Shown here in pieces: positions 9,578-19,060 of a DNA stretch of 64,000 bases. The translations under genes were made by a program, and so were the position numbers. Source of the DNA: Mayamaea pseudoterrestris (taxonomy: Eukaryota > Bacillariophyta > Bacillariophyceae > Sellaphorales > Sellaphoraceae); contig BROI01000015.1 of NCBI GenBank assembly GCA_027923505.1, forward strand, positions 124,001-188,000, written 5' to 3'. Position 1 is the first letter of the stretch; the number at the start of each line of letters is the position of its first letter. The notes beneath the pieces were generated by a model. The model worked only from the letters and a program-made list of their open reading frames with translations. It did no database searches and was not told the origin of the DNA.

Positions 9578-10009
9578 TTACGAACGGGGCTTCTCCTTCT
9601 TCTCCTTGTACAAAGCCCAGAGTGAAACTCCAGCAACCTTGACAACCTTGAAGCGTACTCCTGGAATGTCACCGACAGCATGACCGGCACGACCAAAACC
9701 AGCAATTAAAACTTCGTCGTTTTCGTCTACAAAGTTCAAACAACCATCGCGTGGTACAAAGGCAGCAATCTTCTTTCCGTTCTTGATAAGCTGCACGCGG
9801 ACGCATTTTCGAATAGCAGAGTTGGGCTGTTTCGCTTCAATTCCAATCTTCTCCAAAACAATTCCCTTGGCCATGGTTGATCCTCCCATAGGATTGGCCT
9901 TCATGGCAGTGACGGAGTGGGCCTTGCAGTAGCCATTGTCGTGCCAACGTTGGTTTCTTCGGTGCGTGCGCAGTTTACGCGCAGTGCGGAGACCGGCTGG
10001 CTTACCCAT
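9578..10009 (-). CDS. RPS23: 40S ribosomal protein S23 (uS12)
   Basis: The 143-residue protein is full length for eukaryotic uS12. It sits at the decoding centre of the small subunit and contributes to translational accuracy. The conserved loop KQPNSAIRK, holding the proline that is hydroxylated in other eukaryotes, is present. So is the family-specific start [20 protein letters not shown]. No intron and no plastid or mitochondrial leader, so this is the cytosolic ribosome component. Confidence 0.98.
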   Translation of the reverse strand: MGKPAGLRTARKLRTHRRNQRWHDNGYCKAHSVTAMKANPMGGSTMAKGIVLEKIGIEAKQPNSAIRKCVRVQLIKNGKKIAAFVPRDGCLNFVDENDEVLIAGFGRAGHAVGDIPGVRFKVVKVAGVSLWALYKEKKEKPRS

Positions 10010-10269
10010 GGTTAAAGATTATAATGAGCTGGATAAGACAAGAATTTGCTGTGAGACGAGAAACCGTAACTGCCAAGACTCTTGTTAATGCAACAACAAT
10101 TGCCAAAACACACCTTCGAACACGACAACGACGCTTTGGCCTGAAACCATCGCAGCATGCGGCCGCGCGTAGTTTAGTAAAGCGGTAAGACGGGTGAGGT
10201 TCGGTTAATCAAAACCGCTGCGACGTTGAAAATCGACTCAGAGGCCGACACAAAACGAATCCATCCACC

Positions 10270-11739
10270 ATGGACTTTGCTGCCGCTCTTGCTAAGTTGG
10301 AAAAGACAGCCAACGCGACAACAAATAGCAGTCAGGACAGGAAAGAAGAAAGCGACGATAAAAGACGAAGACATCCAGAAACCTATTCAGAACCCCATGA
10401 AGGCCGACCTCATCAACGCATGCGATACGATCATCACAGCCAACGTCATGGCCCATCCAATTCACTCGATGAACTGGTCCGATTCGGCTATCACATTCGG
10501 CCAAGCTCTCATAGAGAGGCCTTATATGAGTCCACCTCCGATCCGAAACATATTTGTTTAATGCTGCTTTGCATAGACTCAGTCCCTTACTTTGACATAT
10601 GGAAAGCCTTCGCTAACCCGACCGACCACGATACAAATACCATTGTGAGCCTCGTCATTCATGCCAAATATCCTCAAACACTTTTTCAAGACGAAATTAT
10701 GAAGAAGTTTCTACTTGTTCACCCTCCTCGCTTGGGACGTGGAAACTCATACGATGATCCCGAACCATTTTCATTATCGCCAAACTGGGGGAGCGTTCAG
10801 CTTACGCAAGCAATGATTTGTTTACTGAAACGAGGCATGCAGATAGGGCTCGACAAGGAGCAGCGTGACGAAAGGTTTGCAACACGTCGATTTGTCTTGT
10901 CGTCTCATGGTGCCACACTAGAAAACGTTTCGCCGGTGGACCATTTTGTGTTTATCAGCGAATCTTGCCTGCCAGTGCGAACACTTCGAGAATGCGTACA
11001 CATGATTTGGGGCTCAGACGAAACGGTGGTAGACAAGCCACCAAACGGCGGTGTAGTTAATGGCTCAGCAGTTGCGGATGGAGCGAATACACGTGAGGGA
11101 ATAACAGGGTTCGACGAATTCGCCGGTAATGACAATGCGGCCTTTCCACCAAGTAACGTAACGGGAACCGAAAATAAGCCCGTCACTCCGCACATCGATG
11201 CATTTGCCAAGAGCTGGTTACACGCTCGGAATTTGAGTACGCCCGGAGTTCCTCGTAACAAGTATGAGCGGGATCAGTTTCAAAACATTCATCGAATGGT
11301 GCCACAGTTTTGCCGCTGGAAGGCTGATCAGTGGGTTTTACTGAGTCGACCCCATGCTTCATCGGTGCTGCAAGTGGATGCGCACATGCGACCCGAAGAC
11401 CAGCTGATCCACTCTTTTTCGAAGGTACCTGCGAGCGACGAAATGTACTTTCCGACAGTGCTGGCGGTGTTGGGCATTCTAAAGGAAGGTGATATATCGT
11501 CCGGGATTTCGACACGCCAAGTTACTTACGTTGATTGGACGGAAGGAATGCGAAATCCTGCTTGCTTTGAACGTGGCATTCGCGACTTTCGTCGAGTTGC
11601 CATGTTGGCACGACAGCAGGGCTGCCTTTTTGCAAGAAAGTTTGTTTTGCGACACCCAGGACGCGATGAAGTGACGGGACAGATAAGTGGCAGTGAATGG
11701 ACTGCGTCGGTTATAGAATTTACGCGCATTCAATGCTAA
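10270..11739 (+). CDS. GT14-like (core-2/I-branching) glycosyltransferase-family protein
   Basis: The 489-residue product resembles the core-2/I-branching (DUF266-type) family. It has LVIHAKYPQTLF, then a variable segment, then DHFVFISESCLPVRTL, which matches the family motif around F-x-L-S-[ED]-[ST]-x-[IV]-P. Later come QFCRWKADQWVLLSRPHA and TYVDWTEG. In this family these features surround the donor-site Glu and basic C-terminal motif. The N-terminus is charged and hydrophilic, with no signal anchor, unlike most Golgi members. Either the true start is on an unseen upstream exon or the protein is cytosolic. Activity is inferred from family only. Confidence 0.7.
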   Translation: MDFAAALAKLEKTANATTNSSQDRKEESDDKRRRHPETYSEPHEGRPHQRMRYDHHSQRHGPSNSLDELVRFGYHIRPSSHREALYESTSDPKHICLMLLCIDSVPYFDIWKAFANPTDHDTNTIVSLVIHAKYPQTLFQDEIMKKFLLVHPPRLGRGNSYDDPEPFSLSPNWGSVQLTQAMICLLKRGMQIGLDKEQRDERFATRRFVLSSHGATLENVSPVDHFVFISESCLPVRTLRECVHMIWGSDETVVDKPPNGGVVNGSAVADGANTREGITGFDEFAGNDNAAFPPSNVTGTENKPVTPHIDAFAKSWLHARNLSTPGVPRNKYERDQFQNIHRMVPQFCRWKADQWVLLSRPHASSVLQVDAHMRPEDQLIHSFSKVPASDEMYFPTVLAVLGILKEGDISSGISTRQVTYVDWTEGMRNPACFERGIRDFRRVAMLARQQGCLFARKFVLRHPGRDEVTGQISGSEWTASVIEFTRIQC

Positions 11740-11886
11740 GCGGATGGAATTGCTTATGGACATTAGCAATTTTCAATGATGAAAGGATACCATCGATTTA
11801 GAGACTCTGCATTACCGATGCAGCATACGACAAGCGTATCAACATGGCTAATCATAATACTAAAGTGGTACATTATTGCAATGCAT

Positions 11887-13836
11887 TTACTCATCAGCAT
11901 GGTGTCTATTCCACAATTCAAGGAGCGGCAAGTTCTGATAGTACCCAAGACCTTGAGCGCCATCCTTAAAAGTAAATCCTACCTTAGAACCGTCGAATGT
12001 CTCGCTCATCATGAACGACACGTCGTTGTGCTCCAAGTCTCTCAAGAGCTTGGAGCATAGATCACTGCTATAATCATGTGCATGAACATTAGCCATTTTG
12101 CCACGAAGACCTGCCGTGGGAATCGCAAAGTTGGCACTCTTGGCTCCCATGACAGTCGTATCACCCTCGACAGGAGCCTTGCCAACTTCATGCGGATGGT
12201 CTGGTCCACGAACATCCAAATGGGCAATTCGATCGGGTAATTCACTCATTACATCAGTTCCATAGTTCTTCGTTTCACTCGTCTGGTAATTTTCCGTCTT
12301 CATGTCATTTATACCCAGAATTTCGTTCTGCTCATGGCTTCTCTCGTACTCTTCAATCGCCAAAGCGGCATCGACATATGCCTCGTAGCAGTCGTTGTTT
12401 CCTTCCTTCTCCGCTTTTAATGAAAGCGCAATGGCATCTTTCGGGATGGGGCCGACGAATGAATTAGAGAGTGGATCGGATATGATCATGGTGAAGGGAA
12501 ACGAGGCCCCGTCCGCCATTCCCTTCAGTTTCTGCAAAAACGCATTGTACCGCACATAGTTGGGTGATGGCTCGGAAAAGGCGCCTCCATCATTCGTCAA
12601 GTGTTGTTTCGCCGCAGCATCTCCACTGCCAAACGGATTCGCCTGCTTGAGCCGATCGTGCATCTTGTTCAACAACCCCTCCACAGTCGAATACACACCA
12701 TCTAGTCCACCTTCCTCCATTTCCAAATCAAGCTCAGGTATTGCGATTCCTGAAGTATCACTTTTTAAAACTTCTCTCGCCAAGTCATCTGCATGTTGAA
12801 CTCGTAGAACAATCTTGGTGCCAAACCGAGGAATCGCTCCACCTCCCTTGATTTCATTGCTCTTAAAACCACAATTTTCGCACAATAGGCTCATAATAAT
12901 AACCTCCTTAAAATGTGGAATGTTTGTAAAGCACATGTTTGTCTCAGCCGGTGCATGGCAGTGGGAGCAAGTGGTTGGAAATTTGTGAACCTCCTGTCGA
13001 ATGGCCTTGGCTGTGGTGGCATCGTCACCAGGGTCCACTTGAATGGAATGCTGCCCTGCTGCAACGTTTGCAATATTCTTGTGCAATGGATTAAAGTCAT
13101 CAATCTTGCTGTCCTCCAAAGCTTGCTTTGAGGGTTGCAGACCGAGCGACATGTCCTGGTTGGCAGTTCGAAAGTATTGCTCAGCGACAAGGTTTGTATC
13201 TGGCTGTGGCGCTTGAGTATCTTCAATGAAGGAATTTCCAGCAGGATCGTCAAGAATCACATGAAACGGAAAGACTGGGGGATTCTCTGCCGCAGGAAAT
13301 TTGGTTTCGCCTCCGTCGTCACTATCCACGTCGTCGAGCGTTTGTCCAGCCAAGCGTCTTAGCTCACAAATAACGCGACGGCACCTATGGAAATTGTCGA
13401 CATCACCGAGTCTTAAACGCTCCGGCTGTAGCTCCTCCAAGTTCGACGCTGCTCGTAACAAGACTCCTTCTAGTGTTGAAATCATGCCTCGTTGCGTCGA
13501 TGGTGGAATCTCAAATTCCAAATGAGGGATCCGGAGCGACGCAGAGTCCGACTTGATAATTTGTCGATTCAAGTCGTCGGCGCACGAAACAGTCAGACTT
13601 ATCCTTTCACCCTTTTCTTGAATCTCGCCTCCAAAATTGACTTCCGAGTTTCGGAAGTTACAGTCAGGACAAGTGAGACTCATAATGATGATTTCTCGAA
13701 AGAGAGGAATCTTGGTTGGAAGCATCGTGGTAACTGCATGGCCTTGGTTACATGCGGGGCAGTAGCAGTCGCGAATAATGCTGACATCGTCCTCGTAGCC
13801 TTGCGTCCAGCCATTAATATCAGGTAGAGCTGCCAT
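11887..13836 (-). CDS. ZPR1: Zinc finger protein ZPR1
   Basis: This protein of 649 residues (start at 13836, MAALPDINGW) has two ZPR1 modules in tandem. Each has a C4 zinc finger (CYCPACNQGH...CPDC and CSHCHAPAETN...CENCGF) followed by the FREVIIMSL-type strand and the beta-barrel homology domain. ZPR1 chaperones folding of elongation factor eEF1A and shuttles between cytoplasm and nucleolus. The protein is somewhat longer than the human one (about 460), with a loose linker between modules and a Glu/Asp-rich segment near 530-570. The frame remains open upstream to 13980, but that stretch overlaps the divergent Hsp70-like promoter and reads like leader. Confidence 0.93.
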   Translation of the reverse strand: MAALPDINGWTQGYEDDVSIIRDCYCPACNQGHAVTTMLPTKIPLFREIIIMSLTCPDCNFRNSEVNFGGEIQEKGERISLTVSCADDLNRQIIKSDSASLRIPHLEFEIPPSTQRGMISTLEGVLLRAASNLEELQPERLRLGDVDNFHRCRRVICELRRLAGQTLDDVDSDDGGETKFPAAENPPVFPFHVILDDPAGNSFIEDTQAPQPDTNLVAEQYFRTANQDMSLGLQPSKQALEDSKIDDFNPLHKNIANVAAGQHSIQVDPGDDATTAKAIRQEVHKFPTTCSHCHAPAETNMCFTNIPHFKEVIIMSLLCENCGFKSNEIKGGGAIPRFGTKIVLRVQHADDLAREVLKSDTSGIAIPELDLEMEEGGLDGVYSTVEGLLNKMHDRLKQANPFGSGDAAAKQHLTNDGGAFSEPSPNYVRYNAFLQKLKGMADGASFPFTMIISDPLSNSFVGPIPKDAIALSLKAEKEGNNDCYEAYVDAALAIEEYERSHEQNEILGINDMKTENYQTSETKNYGTDVMSELPDRIAHLDVRGPDHPHEVGKAPVEGDTTVMGAKSANFAIPTAGLRGKMANVHAHDYSSDLCSKLLRDLEHNDVSFMMSETFDGSKVGFTFKDGAQGLGYYQNLPLLELWNRHHADE

Positions 13837-14082
13837 GGTGAGAAGAGATGGATGACATGAGCGGAAGCGAGGGAAAAAATGAAGGGGTGATGTTCGATGG
13901 CCTCGAGTTCCACGTCGGAAATGTACCAAACTTACGTGAGAACCGGTAAGACGTCGCAACACACTTTTTCGATTCGACAACCAGCACCATGGCCATCACC
14001 CCGCATTTTTGTTGCAACGCACATCAAGCAACTGAAGCTGAGCTTGTCGGAGAAAACGAGCAGTAGACAGTTAATAATAACC

Positions 14083-15990
14083 ATGAGAGAAAGAAGACAA
14101 AATTACGCACCAACTCGCTTCGCCTCCGTTCATCGAAGGAACCTTATCATCCTCGCCTCCGTCTGCGTCGCAGATCCAACACTAGCGTTCCGTCCAACAT
14201 GTCATGCACCATTTCATAGATCTTCCTACTTGCATCTATCTAACGCTGCTAATGACGGAGGAATTGGCATTGGCATTGATCTTGGTACGACATTCTCAGC
14301 CGTTGCATACCTCGATGACGACGGCTTTCCACAAATCGTTCCAACAACTCAAGGATACCGGACAATGCCTTCTGTCGTTGCGCTTGATGGAGATGCAGTG
14401 GTTGTAGGTCATGACGCTCTCAACACGGATGGAGCATATCGACACGTTAAGCGAGTCATTGGAACGGGAGGCAAGTTGGATCCAGCCATTGCCTCGGTTG
14501 TTCCTCATGTTCGACCGAGTCGACAAGGCAAAACCTTCAAAAAGAACTCATTGCCAAACCAATTACACGACGCAGAACACTTTCCAACATTCCTTTACTC
14601 GACGGTCGAGAAGGAGACAAACATTCGGCCAGAATTCATTTCCAGCTGCTTGCTGCAGTCACTTCGATTGCAAGCGGAAGCTCACACCGGCAAAACTGTG
14701 ACGCGTGCTGTCATTGGGGTTCCAGCCTATTTCAACGACGCGCAGCGACAAGCCACATTGGACGCTGCTGCAATGGCAGGTATGGACAAGGTCAAGCTAC
14801 TCCGCGAGCCAGAGGCGGCTGCACTTGCCTATGGCAAGCTCCTCGAGCAAAAGAGTAATTCCACTGCGCGAGGCGACATGATGGACGACGACGACGACGA
14901 CGAGTTGGTACTAGTGTTGGATTTGGGTGGAGGCACCTACGATGTCTCTGTTTTAGTGGTAGGAAATGGCGTGACTGAGATCGTTTGCACGTCGGGTAAC
15001 GTTCAGCTTGGCGGAGCGGACATGGATCGCAAAGTCTCGAAACATTTGATGCAGCTCGTTCAGCGACATGCAACTGACGCAAAAACAAAGTGGTCGGAGC
15101 AGGCTATCATGTCGGTTGTGAGAGTTTCAGAGAAGGTCCGTATTTTTCTCAGCAATAATCGATTTGCAAATCTTGCATTGCCATTGGAGGAGTCAGGCTG
15201 GAGGAATTTAAATGATCTGTCAAGCGTGCTACTTCCTAATGATTGCCAGAAAGGTGACGAGAGCATGTTACCAGAGGATGGAAGAAGCAATTCTACGCAC
15301 GTACTGTGTCGCTTCTCACGAAAAAAGATGGAAGGCTTGTGTCAGGAGGAGTTACTCGCGCTTCTGCGGCCGATGCGCGAGGTGGCCATTGCTGGAGGCG
15401 TTCTTCTGCCTGGCGATGCCGATCCTGCCGTGCTACAGATGGCACTTGATTTGGAGGAAGCCGATAAGCAGGTATTTTCAGACTTTTACGTAAATGACGA
15501 TGCAGAAAACGCTGTTGATACAACCGAGGACGAACTCATGCGCCAAATGAAAAGCATAAAAAAATCGCAGCAAAAGGGTCGCCGGAAGGCGCACGACGTT
15601 GCCAAGAACCAACGGAAGTTTAGAGCGGAAAAAAGTCGACTACAGCAAAGCAATCAAAAGGTTCAAACTGGTATTCATGGTCGCCCATTATCCCGAGTCG
15701 TGCTGGTAGGCGGAACGACGCGTATGCCAGTGATTGGCAAGTTGATTTCTGTCGTGACAGGAGTGGTCCCGCAGCGCACTGTGAACCCAGATGAAGCCGT
15801 TGCACTTGGTTGTGCGGTCCATGTCGGTGTTTTGGATGGGGATGAGCGAATAGGCACAGTTTTGAACCCCATGCAGGCTGCCATTTTGCGGGCATTGGCC
15901 AAGCAGCAAGGTTTGCTTGACGGAATTGACGATGACAATGACGATGACTTTGAATTCGATGGTGAAGAGGTAGAAACTTTAAGCATATAG
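14083..15990 (+). CDS. Plastid-targeted divergent Hsp70-type ATPase lacking a substrate-binding domain
   Basis: From ATG 14083 the product has 635 residues. The leader is basic, then hydrophobic, ending DPTLAFRPT, an ASAFAP-like plastid motif. Hsp70 actin-fold motifs follow: phosphate-1 GIDLGTTFSAVAYL (64-77), VIGVPAYFNDAQRQAT, phosphate-2 VLDLGGGTYDVSVL, and adenosine motif VVLVGGTTRMPVIGKL with NPDEAVALGCAV. Two things are odd. A charged segment of roughly 130 residues, partly coiled-coil-like (KKSQQKGRRKAHDVAKNQRK), separates the last two conserved blocks. After the ATPase domain only about 45 acidic residues remain, so there is no beta-sandwich and no lid. A DDDDDD run lies mid-protein. 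It may act as a nucleotide-dependent switch rather than a classical foldase. Confidence 0.85.
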   Translation: MRERRQNYAPTRFASVHRRNLIILASVCVADPTLAFRPTCHAPFHRSSYLHLSNAANDGGIGIGIDLGTTFSAVAYLDDDGFPQIVPTTQGYRTMPSVVALDGDAVVVGHDALNTDGAYRHVKRVIGTGGKLDPAIASVVPHVRPSRQGKTFKKNSLPNQLHDAEHFPTFLYSTVEKETNIRPEFISSCLLQSLRLQAEAHTGKTVTRAVIGVPAYFNDAQRQATLDAAAMAGMDKVKLLREPEAAALAYGKLLEQKSNSTARGDMMDDDDDDELVLVLDLGGGTYDVSVLVVGNGVTEIVCTSGNVQLGGADMDRKVSKHLMQLVQRHATDAKTKWSEQAIMSVVRVSEKVRIFLSNNRFANLALPLEESGWRNLNDLSSVLLPNDCQKGDESMLPEDGRSNSTHVLCRFSRKKMEGLCQEELLALLRPMREVAIAGGVLLPGDADPAVLQMALDLEEADKQVFSDFYVNDDAENAVDTTEDELMRQMKSIKKSQQKGRRKAHDVAKNQRKFRAEKSRLQQSNQKVQTGIHGRPLSRVVLVGGTTRMPVIGKLISVVTGVVPQRTVNPDEAVALGCAVHVGVLDGDERIGTVLNPMQAAILRALAKQQGLLDGIDDDNDDDFEFDGEEVETLSI

Positions 15991-16191
15991 GGATAACTAT
16001 GTTTGTGTTGTTATTATGCAGGGAGTATGCCGAATTTTAGCTATTTACGGTACGAGTCTGACGCAGACGAAATGACGTTTTCGAAATTCATCGCCGCCGA
16101 ATGAATGATGTTGCCGACAACGATGACCAGGGTTGGTCATACCATAGTATTGTACTTAATGGCGCCAGTTTGCCCAAAAAGCTTTTAGACT

Positions 16192-17283
16192 ATGTTCCCA
16201 TCATTCCGGAGCAGCCATTTCGTCGCAGCTCTCTTGAGCTTCATTGTGACTCTCTCAATGTCCCGCGGAGGCGCCGCGCTTCCGATGGACCATCACCATC
16301 CGACATCTAAGACAGCAATTCCATTGCCGACATTACAACGAAGTGAGGGTGTTTCGAGCATTACTTTTCCCGAGCCAAAGCCCCCGTCCAACATTGAAAA
16401 CGGATCCTTGTCTTACATTGAATTTCCGCAAAGCCTTTGGGAACGACTCGAGTGGATGATTCCTGTGGCAGCCGGCATCGCATCCTTCACAACGTTCGCC
16501 TCTGTGAGCGCCACCTTTCACAAAATTGTACAGTGGATGAGCTCTAATACGTGGCTGCCAGAATCAAAAGACGATATTAACCTTCAAGCCAACGTCGTGA
16601 CGCAAGTCATTAATGGTCCAGTCATTACTTCCATCTCGGTGCTCTTTGGGACGCTAGTTTCTGTCACAGTCGCAACTCTGCACTCGCGGCAGTTTGATAT
16701 CCAAAAGTCACTCATCATCGAAATGCAGACGCTCCGACAGCTACAGTTCCTGCTCAACTCAAAGTCTGTTAGCACTGTTCTAGAATCGACAGTCCGTCTA
16801 TGGGCAATCGGATGCGTTTCCCAGCATTCCAGGCAGTTTCTCCTTGACCATTACGACAATGACACGGAACGATCAGACACTGACCCTCACGCACGCATTG
16901 AGTCCAACCTAATAACGTTACTAAATGGATGTAACGATTTGCTACTGAGCGATAAAGACTTCGATGCTCGAATGAGACTTGTTATATCGGCCACTCGTGA
17001 TCTTGCCTTGAAACTTATCAAGCAACGCACGAATCGCTGGCTAGCGCTCAAGGCACTCAAGTTTCCCGCCGTTCATTACATGACACTCTCTCTGCTTGCT
17101 CTTGGCATAAGCATTTCGTTTCTTGTCGCCACGGACGAAGCCGATTTCATCTTTCTACACGGACTACCCGTGAAAATCCTTTGGACCATTTTAATGTCAA
17201 GCTTCGCGGCGCTGGCAGTGGTGCTGAACGACTTGACGCGGCCATTTGGAGGTTCATACCGCGTTGTGAGTACGGGTAAATGA
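16192..17283 (+). CDS. DUF4239 (bestrophin-like) membrane protein
   Basis: The 363-residue protein starts with a probable signal peptide (MFPSFRSSHFVAALLSFIVTLSM). A hydrophobic segment lies near 85-105 (IPVAAGIASFTTFASVSATF), and a pair of TM segments near 145-165 (VITSISVLFGTLVSVTVATL). The C-terminal third reads FPAVHYMTLSLLALGISISFLV then ILWTILMSSFAALAVVLNDLTRPFGG. This arrangement is typical of DUF4239, a poorly characterised family called bestrophin-like in plants. A channel role is only suggested by the family name. Targeting cannot be settled. Confidence 0.65.
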   Translation: MFPSFRSSHFVAALLSFIVTLSMSRGGAALPMDHHHPTSKTAIPLPTLQRSEGVSSITFPEPKPPSNIENGSLSYIEFPQSLWERLEWMIPVAAGIASFTTFASVSATFHKIVQWMSSNTWLPESKDDINLQANVVTQVINGPVITSISVLFGTLVSVTVATLHSRQFDIQKSLIIEMQTLRQLQFLLNSKSVSTVLESTVRLWAIGCVSQHSRQFLLDHYDNDTERSDTDPHARIESNLITLLNGCNDLLLSDKDFDARMRLVISATRDLALKLIKQRTNRWLALKALKFPAVHYMTLSLLALGISISFLVATDEADFIFLHGLPVKILWTILMSSFAALAVVLNDLTRPFGGSYRVVSTGK

Positions 17284-17741
17284 GGCAATTAATCGTAAGC
17301 ATTAGGCGATTTGAAATGCACGTTGAACAATGGACTGACAGCAAGCAAAGGTGCGAGGTGCGAGTCGCTTGATCTGCCTTTAAACTTTGAAAGGAGCCAA
17401 ACCCACTGCTCGCAAAGACGACGCTGCATTGTCTTGCCTTGCGTGGTCACTTTAATGTTTAAATTACTTTCTCGACGAGCTTGCTCAAGTCAACATGCTA
17501 ATCCACTGCTACTTTAATGTCAAAACATGTTTCAATTTAACTCGTGTTTTATATATTGGCAGGGTTCTAAACTTACAGTATGTACCTAGTGTCTCGGCGC
17601 CACCATGTGTTCATTAACAAGGTATCACATGGCAACTGTCGCGATGGAACGACTAGGTGAGGGGCGCACAAGAAGAGGTGCGTGGGGTTTGTAGCATCGT
17701 TGTGCAATCATGTCCGCCCGACAATGTTTTGACGGCCACAT
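17284..17741. other. Convergent intergenic region after DUF4239 gene
   Basis: About 460 bases between two converging genes. It contains AT-rich runs (for example TTTTATATATTGG near 17550) fit for 3' ends. I see no coding frame with protein-like composition, no tRNA-like B box and no repeat. Confidence 0.45.
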
Positions 17742-18512
17742 CTAGGCGGCAGCAGCTAGCTTTGGTGCTTGTAGTATAATAGCATTTAGCAAAAAGTTGG
17801 ACTTTTGCTGATCAAGTAAAGATCCAACATAGGCGTCACCGTAAAGGTTGGGAACCACTGTGAGCGCGAAGCGAATCAATGAATCAAAAAACTTTCTGGA
17901 TTCATCGTATGCCTGCATCTCAAAAGTGACATGGGCAAGGTTGTTGTACAATGCCATGGAAAGCATGTCAATCACTGGATTGCTCGTCGCGTTCAAAGGA
18001 ACGCCAGCATCCGCTAGCAAATTGTGCGCCTTTTGGTAAAGGGACTTGGCCTTGCGGAGTCTCATGTCGCTCATGCATCGACCCTCCAGTCCCTTCAAAT
18101 GGTAAATGATGGACAGGTTGAATATGATGATGCTTGAAACAACAGTCGTGTTGATCAACGGGTCAGGCGAGTAAGCCGATTCATGAGGAATGAGGTTGAT
18201 ACCACGACCATAGGCAAACGGAGCGGAAATGGGATTCATCTTGCCCTCCTGCAAGGAAGCAGCGTCCCTTGGCTTTGGCCGCGTCGTCGCTGGAGGTTCT
18301 CCGCTTCCACTGCGACGGTGCGACGGAGCATGAACGTCAGTGTGTTTTGTAACATTGCGGACGCCTTGAGGAAGCTCTCGAGCCAGGGGATCCAAGTCAC
18401 CCATGGTGTACTTGAGCGCGAGACTGAAATGCTCCAACGCGCTGCGAAGGTCGCCAGCTTCTAGCTTGGCAACTCCATGATTATTCTCGTCGACAGCTTC
18501 CTGGTAGTGCAT
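17742..18512 (-). CDS. TPR-like protein of unknown function
   Basis: A 256-residue product. The first 35 residues (YQEAVDENNHGVAKLEAGDLRSALEHFSLALKYT) form a tetratricopeptide-like helix pair. After a low-complexity Pro/Arg segment (about 60-95), helical units return: IIFNLSIIYHLKGLEGR, RLRKAKSLYQKAHNLLAD, MALYNNLAHVTFEMQAYDESRKFFDSLI. This is the TPR pattern of N-L-[AS] at turns. No catalytic motif is visible, so a protein-interaction role is all that can be said. A TGA lies just upstream in frame, so the ATG at 18512 is the first possible start unless an upstream exon exists. Confidence 0.6.
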   Translation of the reverse strand: MHYQEAVDENNHGVAKLEAGDLRSALEHFSLALKYTMGDLDPLARELPQGVRNVTKHTDVHAPSHRRSGSGEPPATTRPKPRDAASLQEGKMNPISAPFAYGRGINLIPHESAYSPDPLINTTVVSSIIIFNLSIIYHLKGLEGRCMSDMRLRKAKSLYQKAHNLLADAGVPLNATSNPVIDMLSMALYNNLAHVTFEMQAYDESRKFFDSLIRFALTVVPNLYGDAYVGSLLDQQKSNFLLNAIILQAPKLAAAA

Positions 18513-19060
18513 GTTCCTTTGTCAGCGTATCGAGTGATACTTGCAATGCTTGAGGACTCTTTTTGCTGCTGCTGGTGCTTGCAGTTGTGGCGTCGATGCT
18601 GGCAGGGGGATCGGAGAAATTAGTCGACGCACCTCATCGTGTGCGAACTTGTTCTACCACCAACTGCACCGGATCTGATCAGCCCTTTCAGACGGCAATG
18701 CCTTCGGTCGGGCGACCATAAGTAAACTTTGCAGATGTCTACGCAACGCAACTTAGGGCAATGGTAAAAGCGACTCTATCTATTATAGCTGATGACAAGA
18801 TCCACAAGCTTCAATGACGTAAGTCGACACACCCTTCAACTTGCCAGCGCAGGCAGACGGTCCGATCCGGATGACCAATGCGAACGCACGGAGTTTCCGA
18901 GCTTTTCAGTCACGCGTTGCCGCTTGAAAACATCACATCGTTACTCGATTTGCGGCGTCGCGCATCCAGCTTGCGGTCACCATGGCTTGCGGATGCAAAA
19001 GTCAATGTAGAACGCACGGCATACTGATTCCCATCTTGCGTTGATTATTCTGCAATAATC
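18513..19060. other. Divergent intergenic region, TPR protein / PAF1
   Basis: About 550 bases with no convincing gene. It holds a TGACGTAA (bZIP-like) element at 18815-18822. On the minus strand, just upstream of the TPR gene, there is a short out-of-frame Ser/Thr-rich stretch without an ATG. A distal 5' exon cannot be excluded, but I could not define splice sites for one. Confidence 0.4.

Noticed and set aside
13897-14082. N-terminal extension of the Hsp70-type protein
   Set aside because: It would place 62 residues before the plastid leader and overlaps the divergent ZPR1 leader.
14881-14903. GAC triplet run as a microsatellite
   Set aside because: It is coding sequence for an acidic run in the Hsp70-type protein.
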